Part shown: one piece after another, positions 25,500-34,677 of the stretch
Position numbering within the stretch: position 1 is the first letter of the stretch
Layout of the letters: each line of letters starts with the position of its first letter
Assembly: GCA_964596125.1 (NCBI GenBank)
Contig: CAZQRP010000003.1
Span: forward strand, 154,184 to 218,183
From: CAZQRP01 sp964596125
Lineage (GTDB): Bacteria > Chloroflexota > Dehalococcoidia > GIF9 > UBA5629
DNA: 64,000 bases
Direction of reading: 5' to 3'
Position numbers and translations under genes: made by a program
Notes under the pieces: generated by a model
Seen by the model: only the letters and a program-made list of their open reading frames with translations
Told to the model about the DNA's origin: nothing
Database searches by the model: none

Positions 25500-28226
25500 C
25501 TAGCCCATTTCACCCCAGTTTTTACCCAGCTTGATGTCAATTTTTAAGGGCACGCTGAGCGTCATCGCCTGCGGCATTAATTCAGAGACTAATCCCTTCA
25601 TGCTATCGATCTCCCCGGGGGGCACCTCAAAGACAAGCTCATCATGGACCTGGAGAATCATCTTACTCCTCAAGCCCCGTTTCCCCATCTCACGGTAAAT
25701 GTCGATCATGGCGACTTTTATGATATCGGCAGAAGTACCCTGCACCGGCATATTTATCGCCATTCTTTCAGCGGCTTCCCTGATCTGTCTATTCGGCGAC
25801 TTTATCTCGGGTATATAGCGCCGTCTGCCCATCACCGTCTGCACATACCCCAGTTCCCTGGCCTGCTCCTTTGTTGTTTCAATATAGTCCTTTATTTTCG
25901 GGTACCTGGCAAAATAAGAATTAATAAAATGAGATGCCTCCTCCCGGCTGAACTCGGTTGCCTGTTCGAGGCCATAATCGCTCATGCCGTAGATAACACC
26001 GAAATTCACCGTCTTGGCCACACGACGCATGTCTGCGGTAACCTCGCCGGGGGGAACATTGAACACCCGGGCAGCCGTAGAAGTGTGAATGTCTTCATCC
26101 CTGATGAAGGTGGCAATGAGCTCTGTATCCTGGCAGATGTGGGCTAACGCCCTCAAGTCTATTTGAGAGTAATCTGCTGATAGAAGGTACCACCCCGGCT
26201 CAGCGATAATAGCCTGCCTTATCCTGGCACCCATTTCACCCCTGATAGGAATGTTTTGCAGGTTCGGCTCGCTGGATGAGAGCCGGCCGGTCGTCGTGCC
26301 CGTCTGATTGAAACTGGTATGTACTCTCCCCGTTTTAGGATTAATCAGGGAGAGAAAAGAATCGGTATATGTCGATTTTAATTTTGCCAGTTGACGGTAT
26401 TGCAAAACGAGCTCGATAATAGGGTGAGTCCCTGCCAGTTCCTCCAGCGTCGATGCATCGGTTGAATAGCCGCCTTTTGTCCTGCGTGACCTGGGGAGCC
26501 CCAGCTCTTCAAAAAGGACGCTCGACAGTTGCTGTGACGAGTTTATATTGAATCTATGGCCGAGGCTGTTATATATTTCTTTTTCCAGCCCCAGCATGTC
26601 CTTTTCCAGACTATACGACATGTCCCGCAGCAACCCAGTATCCAGAGCAACTCCGCTTCTCTCCATAGCTAACAGCACCGGGACCAGAGGCATTTCCACC
26701 TCGCTGAAAAGCTGCCACAGTCCTTCCTGGTTCAGCCTGGAGTTGAATATGCCTTTTAACCTCAGCGTCATATCGGCATCGGCACAGGCATACTCCGCTG
26801 CATCCGCTATATCAACAAGGGCCATGGAAATTTGCCGGGCACCTTTACCGATTAAATCGGTAATAGGCATCATCTCTATACCCAGCTTATTGAAAGCCAG
26901 TGCTTTGAGCCCCAGTGATTTCTCGCCTAGCAGGTGGGCAGCAATCATCGTATCGAAACCCAGGTTCTCAAGCGTTATGCCGTGCTGGGCGAGCACCAGC
27001 ATGTCATATTTACCGTTCTGGGCTATTTTGGATACCTTCTTATTTTCGAGAAGCGGCTTTATGACGGCGATAACCTCGGATAAGGGTAGCTGGGTCAGGC
27101 TGCTTAAAACCTGATGTCCTACCGGAATGTAACAGGCCTCACCCGGCGTTACTGCCAGTGAAATGCCGACAAGGTCTGCCGTCATAGCTTCTTTACTGGA
27201 AGTTTCCAGGTCGATGGCAAACTCTCCGGCTGCCGCCAATTGACTGACAAGGTTATCGAGGCCTTCCGCTGTGTTGATTATACGGTAATCGCCTTTATGC
27301 GCTTCCCGGCTGTAAGCCACGGTTGGACTCCCCCGAAGCTCCTCCGGCAGGCTGGACAGCAAGCCGACAAACTCCAGCTCACGGAACAGGTCGACGACAC
27401 GATTACGGTCATACGTGCTGACCGCACAGGTATCCAGGTCCAAAGTTACCGGTACATCGGTAACAATTGCCACCAGTTCCCTATTTTGAAACGCCTTTTC
27501 TTTATGCTCACGAAGAAGGCCCTGCAGTCTGGGAGGAGTTACCTCTTCGATACGGGCATAGATTGCCTCGATAGTTCCGAATTGCTGCAGCAGCTTCGCT
27601 GCCGTCTTCTCTCCAATGCCCGGGATGCCGGGAATATTATCCGAAGGGTCGCCGGTCAACGCTTTGAGGTCGACAAGTTGTTCAGGATATATACCATATT
27701 TTTGCTGGACTGCGGCCTCGTCCCAAATCGCAGTGTCACTAAAGGTCCTCCCCGGTTTCAGCACTTTCACCGCAGGTGATACCAGTTGCAGCATATCATT
27801 ATCGCCGGTCACAATCATAGTATTTATACCCTGCCGGCTGGCCTGCTTGCTCAGAGCGCCCAGGATATCATCAGCCTCGTAGCCGTCGATCTCAAATGTG
27901 GGAAGATGAAACGCATCGGCCAGTTGATGGACCCGTATTATCTGGCTGACTAGCTCCCCTGGAGTTTCGGGCCGTTGGGCCTTGTACTGCTCAAATTGTT
28001 CATGCCTGAACGTAGGTGCTGGTCTATCGAAGGCAACTGCCCAGTGTGTCGGCTCTGTCTCCCTTAACACTTTCAGTAATGTGCTGGCAAAGCCTCGAAC
28101 GGCATTAACCATTTCTCCTGTTTTCAGCAGTGTCAGTGGAGGCAGTGCATGAAACGCTCTATGTACCAGAGCATTTCCATCAAATAGCAACAGCAGAGGC
28201 CTGTTTTTCATCATACCTCTCATCAT
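25500..28226 (-). CDS. polA: DNA polymerase I
   Basis: A 908-residue replication and repair polymerase. Residues 1-290 form the 5'-3' exonuclease (LLLFDGNALVHRAFHALPP, VTGDNDMLQLVSP, GDPSDNIPGIPGIGEKTAAKLL). The middle domain keeps the proofreading acidic pair in FAIDLETSS, so 3'-5' exonuclease activity is plausible. The polymerase domain has SADYSQIDLRALAHICQD, RRVAKTVNFGVIYGMS and VHDELVFEVP. The start is uncertain among several ATGs in the first six codons. It is transcribed towards the cysteine-rich lipoprotein gene. Confidence 0.97.
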   Translation of the reverse strand: MMRGMMKNRPLLLLFDGNALVHRAFHALPPLTLLKTGEMVNAVRGFASTLLKVLRETEPTHWAVAFDRPAPTFRHEQFEQYKAQRPETPGELVSQIIRVHQLADAFHLPTFEIDGYEADDILGALSKQASRQGINTMIVTGDNDMLQLVSPAVKVLKPGRTFSDTAIWDEAAVQQKYGIYPEQLVDLKALTGDPSDNIPGIPGIGEKTAAKLLQQFGTIEAIYARIEEVTPPRLQGLLREHKEKAFQNRELVAIVTDVPVTLDLDTCAVSTYDRNRVVDLFRELEFVGLLSSLPEELRGSPTVAYSREAHKGDYRIINTAEGLDNLVSQLAAAGEFAIDLETSSKEAMTADLVGISLAVTPGEACYIPVGHQVLSSLTQLPLSEVIAVIKPLLENKKVSKIAQNGKYDMLVLAQHGITLENLGFDTMIAAHLLGEKSLGLKALAFNKLGIEMMPITDLIGKGARQISMALVDIADAAEYACADADMTLRLKGIFNSRLNQEGLWQLFSEVEMPLVPVLLAMERSGVALDTGLLRDMSYSLEKDMLGLEKEIYNSLGHRFNINSSQQLSSVLFEELGLPRSRRTKGGYSTDASTLEELAGTHPIIELVLQYRQLAKLKSTYTDSFLSLINPKTGRVHTSFNQTGTTTGRLSSSEPNLQNIPIRGEMGARIRQAIIAEPGWYLLSADYSQIDLRALAHICQDTELIATFIRDEDIHTSTAARVFNVPPGEVTADMRRVAKTVNFGVIYGMSDYGLEQATEFSREEASHFINSYFARYPKIKDYIETTKEQARELGYVQTVMGRRRYIPEIKSPNRQIREAAERMAINMPVQGTSADIIKVAMIDIYREMGKRGLRSKMILQVHDELVFEVPPGEIDSMKGLVSELMPQAMTLSVPLKIDIKLGKNWGEMG

Positions 28227-28231
28227 TGTGA

Positions 28232-28348
28232 GAGAGTGCTGAAAAAAGTAAGTTCAATCCCCCAGTCCTGGGGCAATTTTAAAGCTGAGGGCACTCCTGG
28301 ACGATCAAACGCCGATTATATCGGGGACACCTCTTTTTCAGCAGTCTC
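28232..28348. repeat. 117-bp segment with terminal inverted repeats
   Basis: GAGAGTGCTGAAAAAAG at the left and CTCTTTTTCAGCAGTCTC at the right are inverted copies of each other, with about 80 bases between them, in the intergenic region between polA and argF. It is sized like a small MITE-like insert. No target duplication is evident. It could also be part of the argF leader. Confidence 0.4.
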
Positions 28349-28424
28349 TTTAATTATTTCAGGGTTATTATATACCATCTTGACAACCATGCTATACTGA
28401 AAAGCACTTCGCTGAGGAGGCAAT

Positions 28425-29354
28425 GTGAAATCAAGAGATTTACTGTCTGTAGCCGATTTAAGCACTGAAGAAACTGAAGGGCTTATCGATAAAGCCTTGA
28501 AAATGAAGCAGGAGCTAACTCCCAAGCTGCTATCCGGGAAAGTTATGGCTCTCCTCTTCGAAAAACCTTCGTTAAGAACACGAGTCAGTTTTGAAGTAGC
28601 AATACATCAGTTAGGGGGCCATTGTCTTTACCTGTCTCCTGATGAAGTAGGTATTGGCAAGCGAGAACCGATTGCCGACGTGGCTCAGGTGCTCTGCCGT
28701 TATGTCGATGGCATAATTGCCCGTACCTTCTCTCACCAGACTCTACAGACCCTGGCTCTGCACTCAAGCGTCCCGGTAATCAATGCCCTCTCCGACGTAG
28801 AGCATCCCTGCCAGGCGCTGGCAGATATCCTCACCATTTACGAAAAAAGAGGGGGACTCCGCGGTCTAAGCCTGGCATTTATAGGTGATGGTAATAACGT
28901 TGCTCACAGCCTGCTTTTAGCCGCTTCACTAACCGGCATTAACTTTCGAATTGCTTCCCCTGCCGGTTACGAGATGAAAAAGGAAATAGTACAGACCGCT
29001 CAACGGATTGCCGTTCATACGGGCAGCCAGATTGTTCTAACCGAGGACTATCGCCAGGTAGCGAAAGACGCCGACATAGTCTATACCGATGTCTGGACGA
29101 GCATGGGGCAGGAAACCGAGGCTGAGCAGCGTCGCACTGCATTCTCCGATTACCGGGTAGATGCACATTTACTTTCACTGGCAAAAAAGGATGTACTGTT
29201 TATGCACCCTCTGCCAGCTCATCATGGAGAGGAGATTGCTAGTGGGCTTCTGGACCATCCCAGCTCAGTAGTCTTTGATCAGGCTGAAAACAGGCTTCAT
29301 TTACAAAAGACATTGATGGCTGAAATGTTTCGGTATACTGGACGAGACAAATAG
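28425..29354 (+). CDS. argF: Ornithine carbamoyltransferase
   Basis: Makes citrulline from ornithine and carbamoyl phosphate in arginine synthesis. The 309-residue protein has the carbamoyl-phosphate motif as SLRTRVSFE (usually STRTR), HPCQALADILT, and a C-terminal HPLPAHHGEEI where most ornithine enzymes have HCLPA. GTG start at 28425 follows GAGGAGG. The gene is first in argF-der-plsY-gpsA. Ornithine specificity is supported by overall fit, but the HPLP motif, also seen in aspartate carbamoyltransferases, keeps other amino-acid substrates possible. Confidence 0.88.
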   Translation: MKSRDLLSVADLSTEETEGLIDKALKMKQELTPKLLSGKVMALLFEKPSLRTRVSFEVAIHQLGGHCLYLSPDEVGIGKREPIADVAQVLCRYVDGIIARTFSHQTLQTLALHSSVPVINALSDVEHPCQALADILTIYEKRGGLRGLSLAFIGDGNNVAHSLLLAASLTGINFRIASPAGYEMKKEIVQTAQRIAVHTGSQIVLTEDYRQVAKDADIVYTDVWTSMGQETEAEQRRTAFSDYRVDAHLLSLAKKDVLFMHPLPAHHGEEIASGLLDHPSSVVFDQAENRLHLQKTLMAEMFRYTGRDK

Positions 29355-29422
29355 CACGTGGTATTCTTTACATTGGCAAGTTGTTCATAAAGCTATTAGT
29401 ACCGCACAGTAGTAGTAAATCG

Positions 29423-30763
29423 ATGAAGCCTGTTATCGCTATAGTGGGGAGGGCCAATGTTGGTAAGTCAGCACTGTTTAATCGGCTGGCTGGCAAACCG
29501 CTAGCCATCGTCGAAGATCTGCCGGGAACGACACGAGACCGTGTCTTTGCAGACATCCACCTCCGGGGACGGGATGTGACCATAATTGATACCGGCGGGC
29601 TCGACCCGTTACCCAGCTCATCATTGAATCAAAAGATAAAATATCAGGTCGAGGCGGCTATCGCCGAAGCTGATGTTCTCCTGTTTTTAACTGATATCAG
29701 AGATGGAGTAATCAGCACCGACTGGGAGATAGCGGACCAGCTACGTAGCTGCGATAAACCGATAGTTCTGGCAGCTAATAAAGCAGACAATGCCAAATTG
29801 GAAAACCAGATAAGTGATTTTTACCAGCTAGGCTTAAACGTTCCGCTGGCGGTCAGCGCTCACCATGATCGCGGTATACATAACCTGGTGGACACCCTAA
29901 TTCCGCTTCTCCCCGAGGAATCACCGGGCATTATCGATTCCACAAGGCCCAAGCTCGCTATTCTGGGCCGCCCCAATGCGGGCAAGTCAATGCTGCTTAA
30001 CGCTATTGTGGGCGAGGAAAGGGTTATCGTTGACCCGGTCCCGGGCACAACCCGGGATGCCCTGGATACGGTTTTTAAGTATGACGGTCAGGAATTACTG
30101 TTGATAGATACTGCCGGCATCAGGCGACGTAAACGTGCCGGCGTAGGCATAGAATACTACAGCTTGATCCGGTCTTTGCGTTCCATTAATCGCTGCGATA
30201 TTGCCCTGCTGGTTACAGATGCCACCGAACCTGTTACTGCCCAGGATGTCCATATCGCCGGCTATATAAAGGAAGCCTATAAAGGAATGGTGCTGATAAT
30301 TAATAAGTGGGACCTGGTTTCCGGTTATTTTGAGAAGGAATATACCGAGCAGGTCAGGAAAAGGCTCAAATTCATAGCTCATGTGCCCATTCTATGCGTT
30401 TCCGCGAAATACGGGCACGGAGTGGACAAGATAGTACCCAGGGCATTAGAAGTCTGGCAGGAAAGGCAGAAACAATTACCGAACTCTGTGATAGATAAGC
30501 TTATCAAGCAAGCGGTGATGACTCAGGCGCCACCACGAAAAGGACTAAAAAGGTTAGAGGTTATCCGTGCTTATCAAAGTGGGACCAATCCACCAAGTTT
30601 TGCTTTCCTGGTGAATGATCCCGCACTGGTCCATTTTTCCTATCAGCGCTATCTGGAGAACAAACTCCGCCAGACTTTCGGATTTTCCGGTACATCTTTA
30701 CGCTTCTTTTTCAAGAAAGCTCCCCGAAGAAAATTCGTAAAAACGGGAGGCCGGGCGGCGTGA
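29423..30763 (+). CDS. der: GTPase Der (EngA)
   Basis: A double GTPase for 50S ribosome assembly. First G domain: GRANVGKSALFNRL, PGTTRDR, DTGG. Second: GRPNAGKSMLLNAI, PGTTRDALDTV, DTAGIRRR, NKWD. A C-terminal KH-like domain follows (FLVNDPALVHFSYQRYLENKLRQTFGFSGTSL, of which YQRYLENKLR is typical). The frame extends to 29381, but family members begin at MKPVIAIVG, so ATG 29423 is used; no clear ribosome site is visible. It overlaps plsY by 4 nt. Confidence 0.95.
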   Translation: MKPVIAIVGRANVGKSALFNRLAGKPLAIVEDLPGTTRDRVFADIHLRGRDVTIIDTGGLDPLPSSSLNQKIKYQVEAAIAEADVLLFLTDIRDGVISTDWEIADQLRSCDKPIVLAANKADNAKLENQISDFYQLGLNVPLAVSAHHDRGIHNLVDTLIPLLPEESPGIIDSTRPKLAILGRPNAGKSMLLNAIVGEERVIVDPVPGTTRDALDTVFKYDGQELLLIDTAGIRRRKRAGVGIEYYSLIRSLRSINRCDIALLVTDATEPVTAQDVHIAGYIKEAYKGMVLIINKWDLVSGYFEKEYTEQVRKRLKFIAHVPILCVSAKYGHGVDKIVPRALEVWQERQKQLPNSVIDKLIKQAVMTQAPPRKGLKRLEVIRAYQSGTNPPSFAFLVNDPALVHFSYQRYLENKLRQTFGFSGTSLRFFFKKAPRRKFVKTGGRAA

Positions 30764-31425
30764 TAATCGGAAAATTTATCGCTGCCGCAATCATCGCTTA
30801 TCTAATCGGGGCAGTCCCATTTGGCCTCATTATAGGCAGGTTATTAGGTAATGTCGATATAACCAAGCGCGGCAGCGGTAATATCGGTGGCACTAATGTA
30901 ATACGCACTGTCGGCACAAAATCAGGGATTTTAGTGATTGTCCTTGACATGGCCAAGGCAGCAGCAGCAGTACTACTGGCCAGGACTATTGTAGGTGACA
31001 GCGTACTGCTGGTTGCCGGGGTTCCCCTGAACTATCACTATGCTCAAATAGCTGCCGCGTTAACGGTAATGGTAGGACATAACTGGTCAATATATATAAA
31101 ATTTCGCGGCGGCAAGGGCTCTGCTGCTTACTTCGGAGGTTGGTTTGCCATCAATCCGGCAGTAGCCTTTTTCGGCGGTCTCATTTTATTTTTCACGGTA
31201 ATCCGGACCCGATACATGTCAATAGGTTCCTTGCTCGGATCTGTAGGGATATTCTTTTTGCTGATTTTCCTGACCCTGGGACATGGATTCCCCCTTATAT
31301 ACCTGATTTACAGCTTCGTGGCGGCTGCCATAATAATTTATCAGCACCGCAGTAATATCGGCCGTCTGCAGACTGGCACGGAGCATGCGCTTTTTGGTAA
31401 GCTAAAAAAACGGATTCGCAAATAG
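30760..31425 (+). CDS. plsY: Acyl-phosphate:glycerol-3-phosphate acyltransferase
   Basis: An integral membrane enzyme that makes lysophosphatidic acid, the first step of phospholipid synthesis. The 221-residue protein has the three PlsY motifs: GSGNIGGTNVIRTVG, VGHNWSIYIKFRGGKGSA, and the HRSNIGRLQTGTEHALFG end. GTG start overlaps the der stop (GTGA). The next gene, gpsA, supplies its substrate glycerol 3-phosphate, so the pairing is functional. Confidence 0.95.
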   Translation: MIIGKFIAAAIIAYLIGAVPFGLIIGRLLGNVDITKRGSGNIGGTNVIRTVGTKSGILVIVLDMAKAAAAVLLARTIVGDSVLLVAGVPLNYHYAQIAAALTVMVGHNWSIYIKFRGGKGSAAYFGGWFAINPAVAFFGGLILFFTVIRTRYMSIGSLLGSVGIFFLLIFLTLGHGFPLIYLIYSFVAAAIIIYQHRSNIGRLQTGTEHALFGKLKKRIRK

Positions 31426-31440
31426 ACCATTTACAAACTG

Positions 31441-32448
31441 GTGACGATCATGAGTACTGTTGCAGTTATCGGTGCTACCACCTGGGGTACTACAGTTAGT
31501 GCTCTGATAGCAAAAAAAGAAATAAAGGTAACTATCTGGACAAGGACAGAAACCAGAGCGAAAGAACTCATTGAAGAGCAACGAAAACTGCCTTCAAAAA
31601 CTGTTTATACCAGCTACATTTCCTTTACCGACAACGTCGAAGAAGCACTGCGCTCGGTCGACTTTGTAATCTGGGCAGTGCCGGCTCAAAGCCTGCGGCA
31701 AAATGTCAGAAAGATCGCCGGTTCTGTAACCGACAGTATGATACATGTGAGCCTGGCTAAAGGTCTTGAAGCGGATAGTGGTAAACGGATGTCAGAGGTA
31801 TTGCTGGAAGAGATTAGCGCCACTGCACTGGAACAGATTAGCGTACTTTCCGGTCCAAACCTGTCTCAGGAGATCAGGCGGGGTTTACCAGCTACCTCGG
31901 TTCTGGCGGCCTGGAACAGTGAAGTAGCTGAGAAAGCACAGGGACTGTTATGTTCACCCAATTTCGCTGTTTTTACCAGTAACGACGTTGTCGGCGTGGA
32001 ACTATGCGGGGCGCTGAAGAATATCATTGCTCTGGGAGCCGGGATGGTCGATGGGCTTGGCCTCGGTGATAACGCCAAAGCCACCTTCATCGCTTTGGGC
32101 TGGGACGAAGTCACCTCTCTTGGTGTGGCACTTGGAGCCAGGTCACCCACGTTTTATGGACTGGCTGGACTGGGTGATCTGATAGCCACCTGTGCCGGGC
32201 CTTTGAGTCGCAATCATTATGTAGGCCGGGAAGTTGCTACAGGCCGTTCTCTGACCGAAGTAAAAGCATCCATGTCCAATATCGCTGAGGGAATAGATAC
32301 TACCGTCGCTGCACACCGGTTAGCCGGTAAACTGGGACTGGAAGTGCCGATTATTGACCTGATTTATCAAGTTTTATTCGAGTCCCTGCCGCCGGTAGAG
32401 ATATCAAACCGGTTTAAAAATGGACTGAAGCCCGGGGCGGCAGCCTAA
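31441..32448 (+). CDS. gpsA: Glycerol-3-phosphate dehydrogenase (divergent)
   Basis: NAD(P)-dependent reduction of dihydroxyacetone phosphate to glycerol 3-phosphate for lipids. The 335-residue protein has VSLAKGLE, LSGPNLSQEI, the catalytic lysine in CGALKNIIALGAGMVDGLGLGDNAK and GLAGLGDLIATC. Two deviations stand out: the nucleotide loop reads GATTWGTT instead of GAGAWGT, and the usual ITRG after DNAK/R reads IALG, losing a highly conserved arginine. GTG 31441 or ATG 31450 may be the start. The last bases overlap dnaJ, which is convergent. Confidence 0.9.
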   Translation: MTIMSTVAVIGATTWGTTVSALIAKKEIKVTIWTRTETRAKELIEEQRKLPSKTVYTSYISFTDNVEEALRSVDFVIWAVPAQSLRQNVRKIAGSVTDSMIHVSLAKGLEADSGKRMSEVLLEEISATALEQISVLSGPNLSQEIRRGLPATSVLAAWNSEVAEKAQGLLCSPNFAVFTSNDVVGVELCGALKNIIALGAGMVDGLGLGDNAKATFIALGWDEVTSLGVALGARSPTFYGLAGLGDLIATCAGPLSRNHYVGREVATGRSLTEVKASMSNIAEGIDTTVAAHRLAGKLGLEVPIIDLIYQVLFESLPPVEISNRFKNGLKPGAAA

Positions 32449-33569
32449 AAATCACTGAAGCCAGACTTGAATCTACGTTTTTTCCCATCCCGTTCTTCTT
32501 CGGGCAATTTGGCCTGGGGTAGTATTTTAGCTAACTCGATAAAAAGCTTTCGTTGATCGTTACTCAGAGAATAAGGAGTTACGATCCGAATCCCGATATG
32601 TTGGTCTCCTCTGCCCCTCCCATCGAGACGAGGTACACCTTTACCCTTCAGGGAGAATACTTTACCATTCTGAGTGCCCGCTGGTATCTTCAATGTTGTC
32701 TTGCCTTCCAGGGTAGGTACTTCCACGATATCTCCAAGAGCAGCCTGGGTAAAATTTATGGGAAATTCATATAAAATGTCATTACCGTCCCGTACAAAGA
32801 ACTCATGAGATTTTATGGCAAAATTGATATAGACATCCCCCGGTAAGCCGCCGTAAATCCCGGCTTCGCCTTCGCCCCTGAGACGCATTCTGTAGCCCTC
32901 GTCCACACCGGCAGGAATATCGACTTTGAGCTTGCGTTTTGCTTTTTGTCTGCCATTGCCTCTGCATTGCGGACAGGGCTCAGTTACAATAGTGCCCTCC
33001 CCATCACATCGCGAGCATGTATTGACCTGTACAAAACGCCCGAAAAGACTTTGCTGGGTCCGGCGAACCTGCCCGCTGCCACCGCAATTAGGACATTTCT
33101 GACGATTTGTACCCGGTCTACTACCGATCCCATGACACGATGAGCACAGTTCAAGTCGAATGACTTCACATTCCTTGACTGTGCCGAATACAGCCTCCTC
33201 GAAAGTAAGGGACAGCCTGGTTTGCAGGTCAGCTCCTTTCTGAGGAGCACGCTGCCGACTCTGGGTTGTTGCTCCACCAAAAAAGGCGTCGAAGATGTCA
33301 CCCAAACCGCCAAAACCGAAGCCACCAAAATCACTAAACCAGTCTGAGGTACCGGTGTGACCAAAACGATCATAGTGATTGCGTTTATCACTATTGGACA
33401 GGACTTCGTAAGCTTCGTTGATCTCCTTAAATTTCTCCTCTGCTCCATCCTCTCTATTATGGTCAGGATGATACTGGAACGCCAGCTTGCGGAAAGCCTT
33501 TTTTATCTGCTCATCACTGGCATTTCTGGGCACTCCAAGTACTTCGTAATAGTCCCGCTTTACGGCCAT
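32445..33569 (-). CDS. dnaJ: Chaperone DnaJ (type I, full length)
   Basis: Hsp40 partner of DnaK, 374 residues. A J domain (RDYYEVLGVPRNASDEQIKKAFRKL with HPD) is followed by a Gly/Phe-rich linker (FGGFGFGGLGDIF), four CxxCxGxG zinc repeats (CSSCHGIG, CPNCGGSG, CSRCDGEG, CPQCRGNG) and the C-terminal peptide-binding domains. The frame extends to 33620, but GAGGT lies 8 nt before ATG 33569 (MAVKRDYYEV). It is not in the HrcA operon, and I see no CIRCE upstream. Its stop overlaps the gpsA stop tail-to-tail. Confidence 0.95.
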   Translation of the reverse strand: MAVKRDYYEVLGVPRNASDEQIKKAFRKLAFQYHPDHNREDGAEEKFKEINEAYEVLSNSDKRNHYDRFGHTGTSDWFSDFGGFGFGGLGDIFDAFFGGATTQSRQRAPQKGADLQTRLSLTFEEAVFGTVKECEVIRLELCSSCHGIGSRPGTNRQKCPNCGGSGQVRRTQQSLFGRFVQVNTCSRCDGEGTIVTEPCPQCRGNGRQKAKRKLKVDIPAGVDEGYRMRLRGEGEAGIYGGLPGDVYINFAIKSHEFFVRDGNDILYEFPINFTQAALGDIVEVPTLEGKTTLKIPAGTQNGKVFSLKGKGVPRLDGRGRGDQHIGIRIVTPYSLSNDQRKLFIELAKILPQAKLPEEERDGKKRRFKSGFSDF

Positions 33570-33693
33570 ATTCATATACCTCAAATCTTCAGTATAGCTA
33601 ATAATCCAAACCGAATGCAAATTTCAAAGGTGTTGTTTACAGGATCTGGAATTTGTCTTGGTCGGATTAACTGATGTATCATTGATTAACAAC

Positions 33694-34257
33694 ATGGAGG
33701 TGAATCTCAAACAACTTCTTTCTTCTCGCCAGAAGAGGAGGCTAAACCATAAAGGACTGACTGAAGCAGCAGTCCTTGTCCCCATCTTTTATAAGCAAGA
33801 GGAATATCATATCCTGTTTACACTCAGGAGCAACAGTTTAGCCCATCATAGTGGACAGGTTTCCTTTCCAGGTGGAACCTACAGTGAATCCGATTCCAAT
33901 CTTCTTGATACAGCTCTCAGGGAGAGCTGGGAAGAGATCAGGCTGAATCCTGAAGACGTGGATGTTGTGGGGGAACTGGACGATACCCAGACAACAACCT
34001 CAGGCTTTATCATCACGCCCTACGTGGCTTTTATTCCTCACCCACATAAATTCACACCGAATCCTCATGAAATCATCGAGATCTTTGATATCCCGGTTTC
34101 GGCTTTGCTGAACGAGGCCAACTTCAGGCAGGAAAATCAGATTATGGACGGCAAGGCTTTTAATGAATATTTCTACGAGTACAATGGAAGAGTAATATGG
34201 GGTGCCACAGCACGCATTTTAAAACAACTTCTGGACATTTTTCAGTCAGCCGTTTGA
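33694..34257 (+). CDS. NUDIX hydrolase, NudL (CoA pyrophosphatase)-like
   Basis: A protein of about 187 residues with the NudL-type motif SGQVSFPGGTYSESDSNLL followed by the NUDIX box ALRESWEEI. NudL-like enzymes hydrolyse CoA and its derivatives. The usual Gly after EEI is Arg here (EEIRL), a small deviation. The start is uncertain: ATG 33694 (MEVNLKQLL) or TTG 33658; neither has a good ribosome site. It is divergent from dnaJ. Confidence 0.85.
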   Translation: MEVNLKQLLSSRQKRRLNHKGLTEAAVLVPIFYKQEEYHILFTLRSNSLAHHSGQVSFPGGTYSESDSNLLDTALRESWEEIRLNPEDVDVVGELDDTQTTTSGFIITPYVAFIPHPHKFTPNPHEIIEIFDIPVSALLNEANFRQENQIMDGKAFNEYFYEYNGRVIWGATARILKQLLDIFQSAV

Positions 34258-34628
34258 ACTCAGTAGCAATATCTTGACTCCCGGCCATTTTGTTACTCCC
34301 GCTAGCCAGTTTTGCCCTATCCTTACTTGCTTTCGGTGTGATACTTCAGCCTTTTTTATATGCCCGGTACATATCAATCGCTGGAGTAGAACTGCCATCG
34401 AAGATAGATAGCAGCCACTTCGGTACGATAAAGCTGTTATCCATCAAGTTTTGCCTGCTTCGCTTTACATTCAATTATCGGTGACAAGGTCCACAGCGTA
34501 TAAGGTTGGTGACTTCACCTCCCGTTTACATTTGTTTGCCGCCAGCCATCCTGAATAAAATTTTCGACCTCTTTCACTATTTACTCCAATATACTTAACA
34601 ATTTACTTTAAATTTTCTAATTAAAATA
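34258..34628 (+). other. Non-coding stretch before the heat-shock operon
   Basis: About 370 bases without a convincing gene. A TTG-started frame (34290-34484) with one hydrophobic stretch lacks a ribosome site. The right edge contains the promoter described next. Confidence 0.4.
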
Positions 34629-34657
34629 TTGACATTATTATCCAAACTGATTATAAT
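34629..34657 (+). promoter_or_regulatory. Near-perfect sigma-70 promoter of the J-protein/HspR/Clp operon
   Basis: TTGACA (34629-34634), a 17-base spacer and TATAAT (34652-34657): both hexamers match consensus exactly. Predicted transcription start is near 34664, 14 bases before ATG 34678. I looked for an HspR operator (HAIR-type inverted repeat) and did not find a clear one. Confidence 0.85.
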
Positions 34658-34677
34658 AAGAACATCGGGGTACGCTA

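Noticed and set aside
34290..34484. TTG-started hydrophobic frame upstream of the second heat-shock operon
   Set aside because: No ribosome site; only one hydrophobic stretch and the rest has no protein-like pattern.
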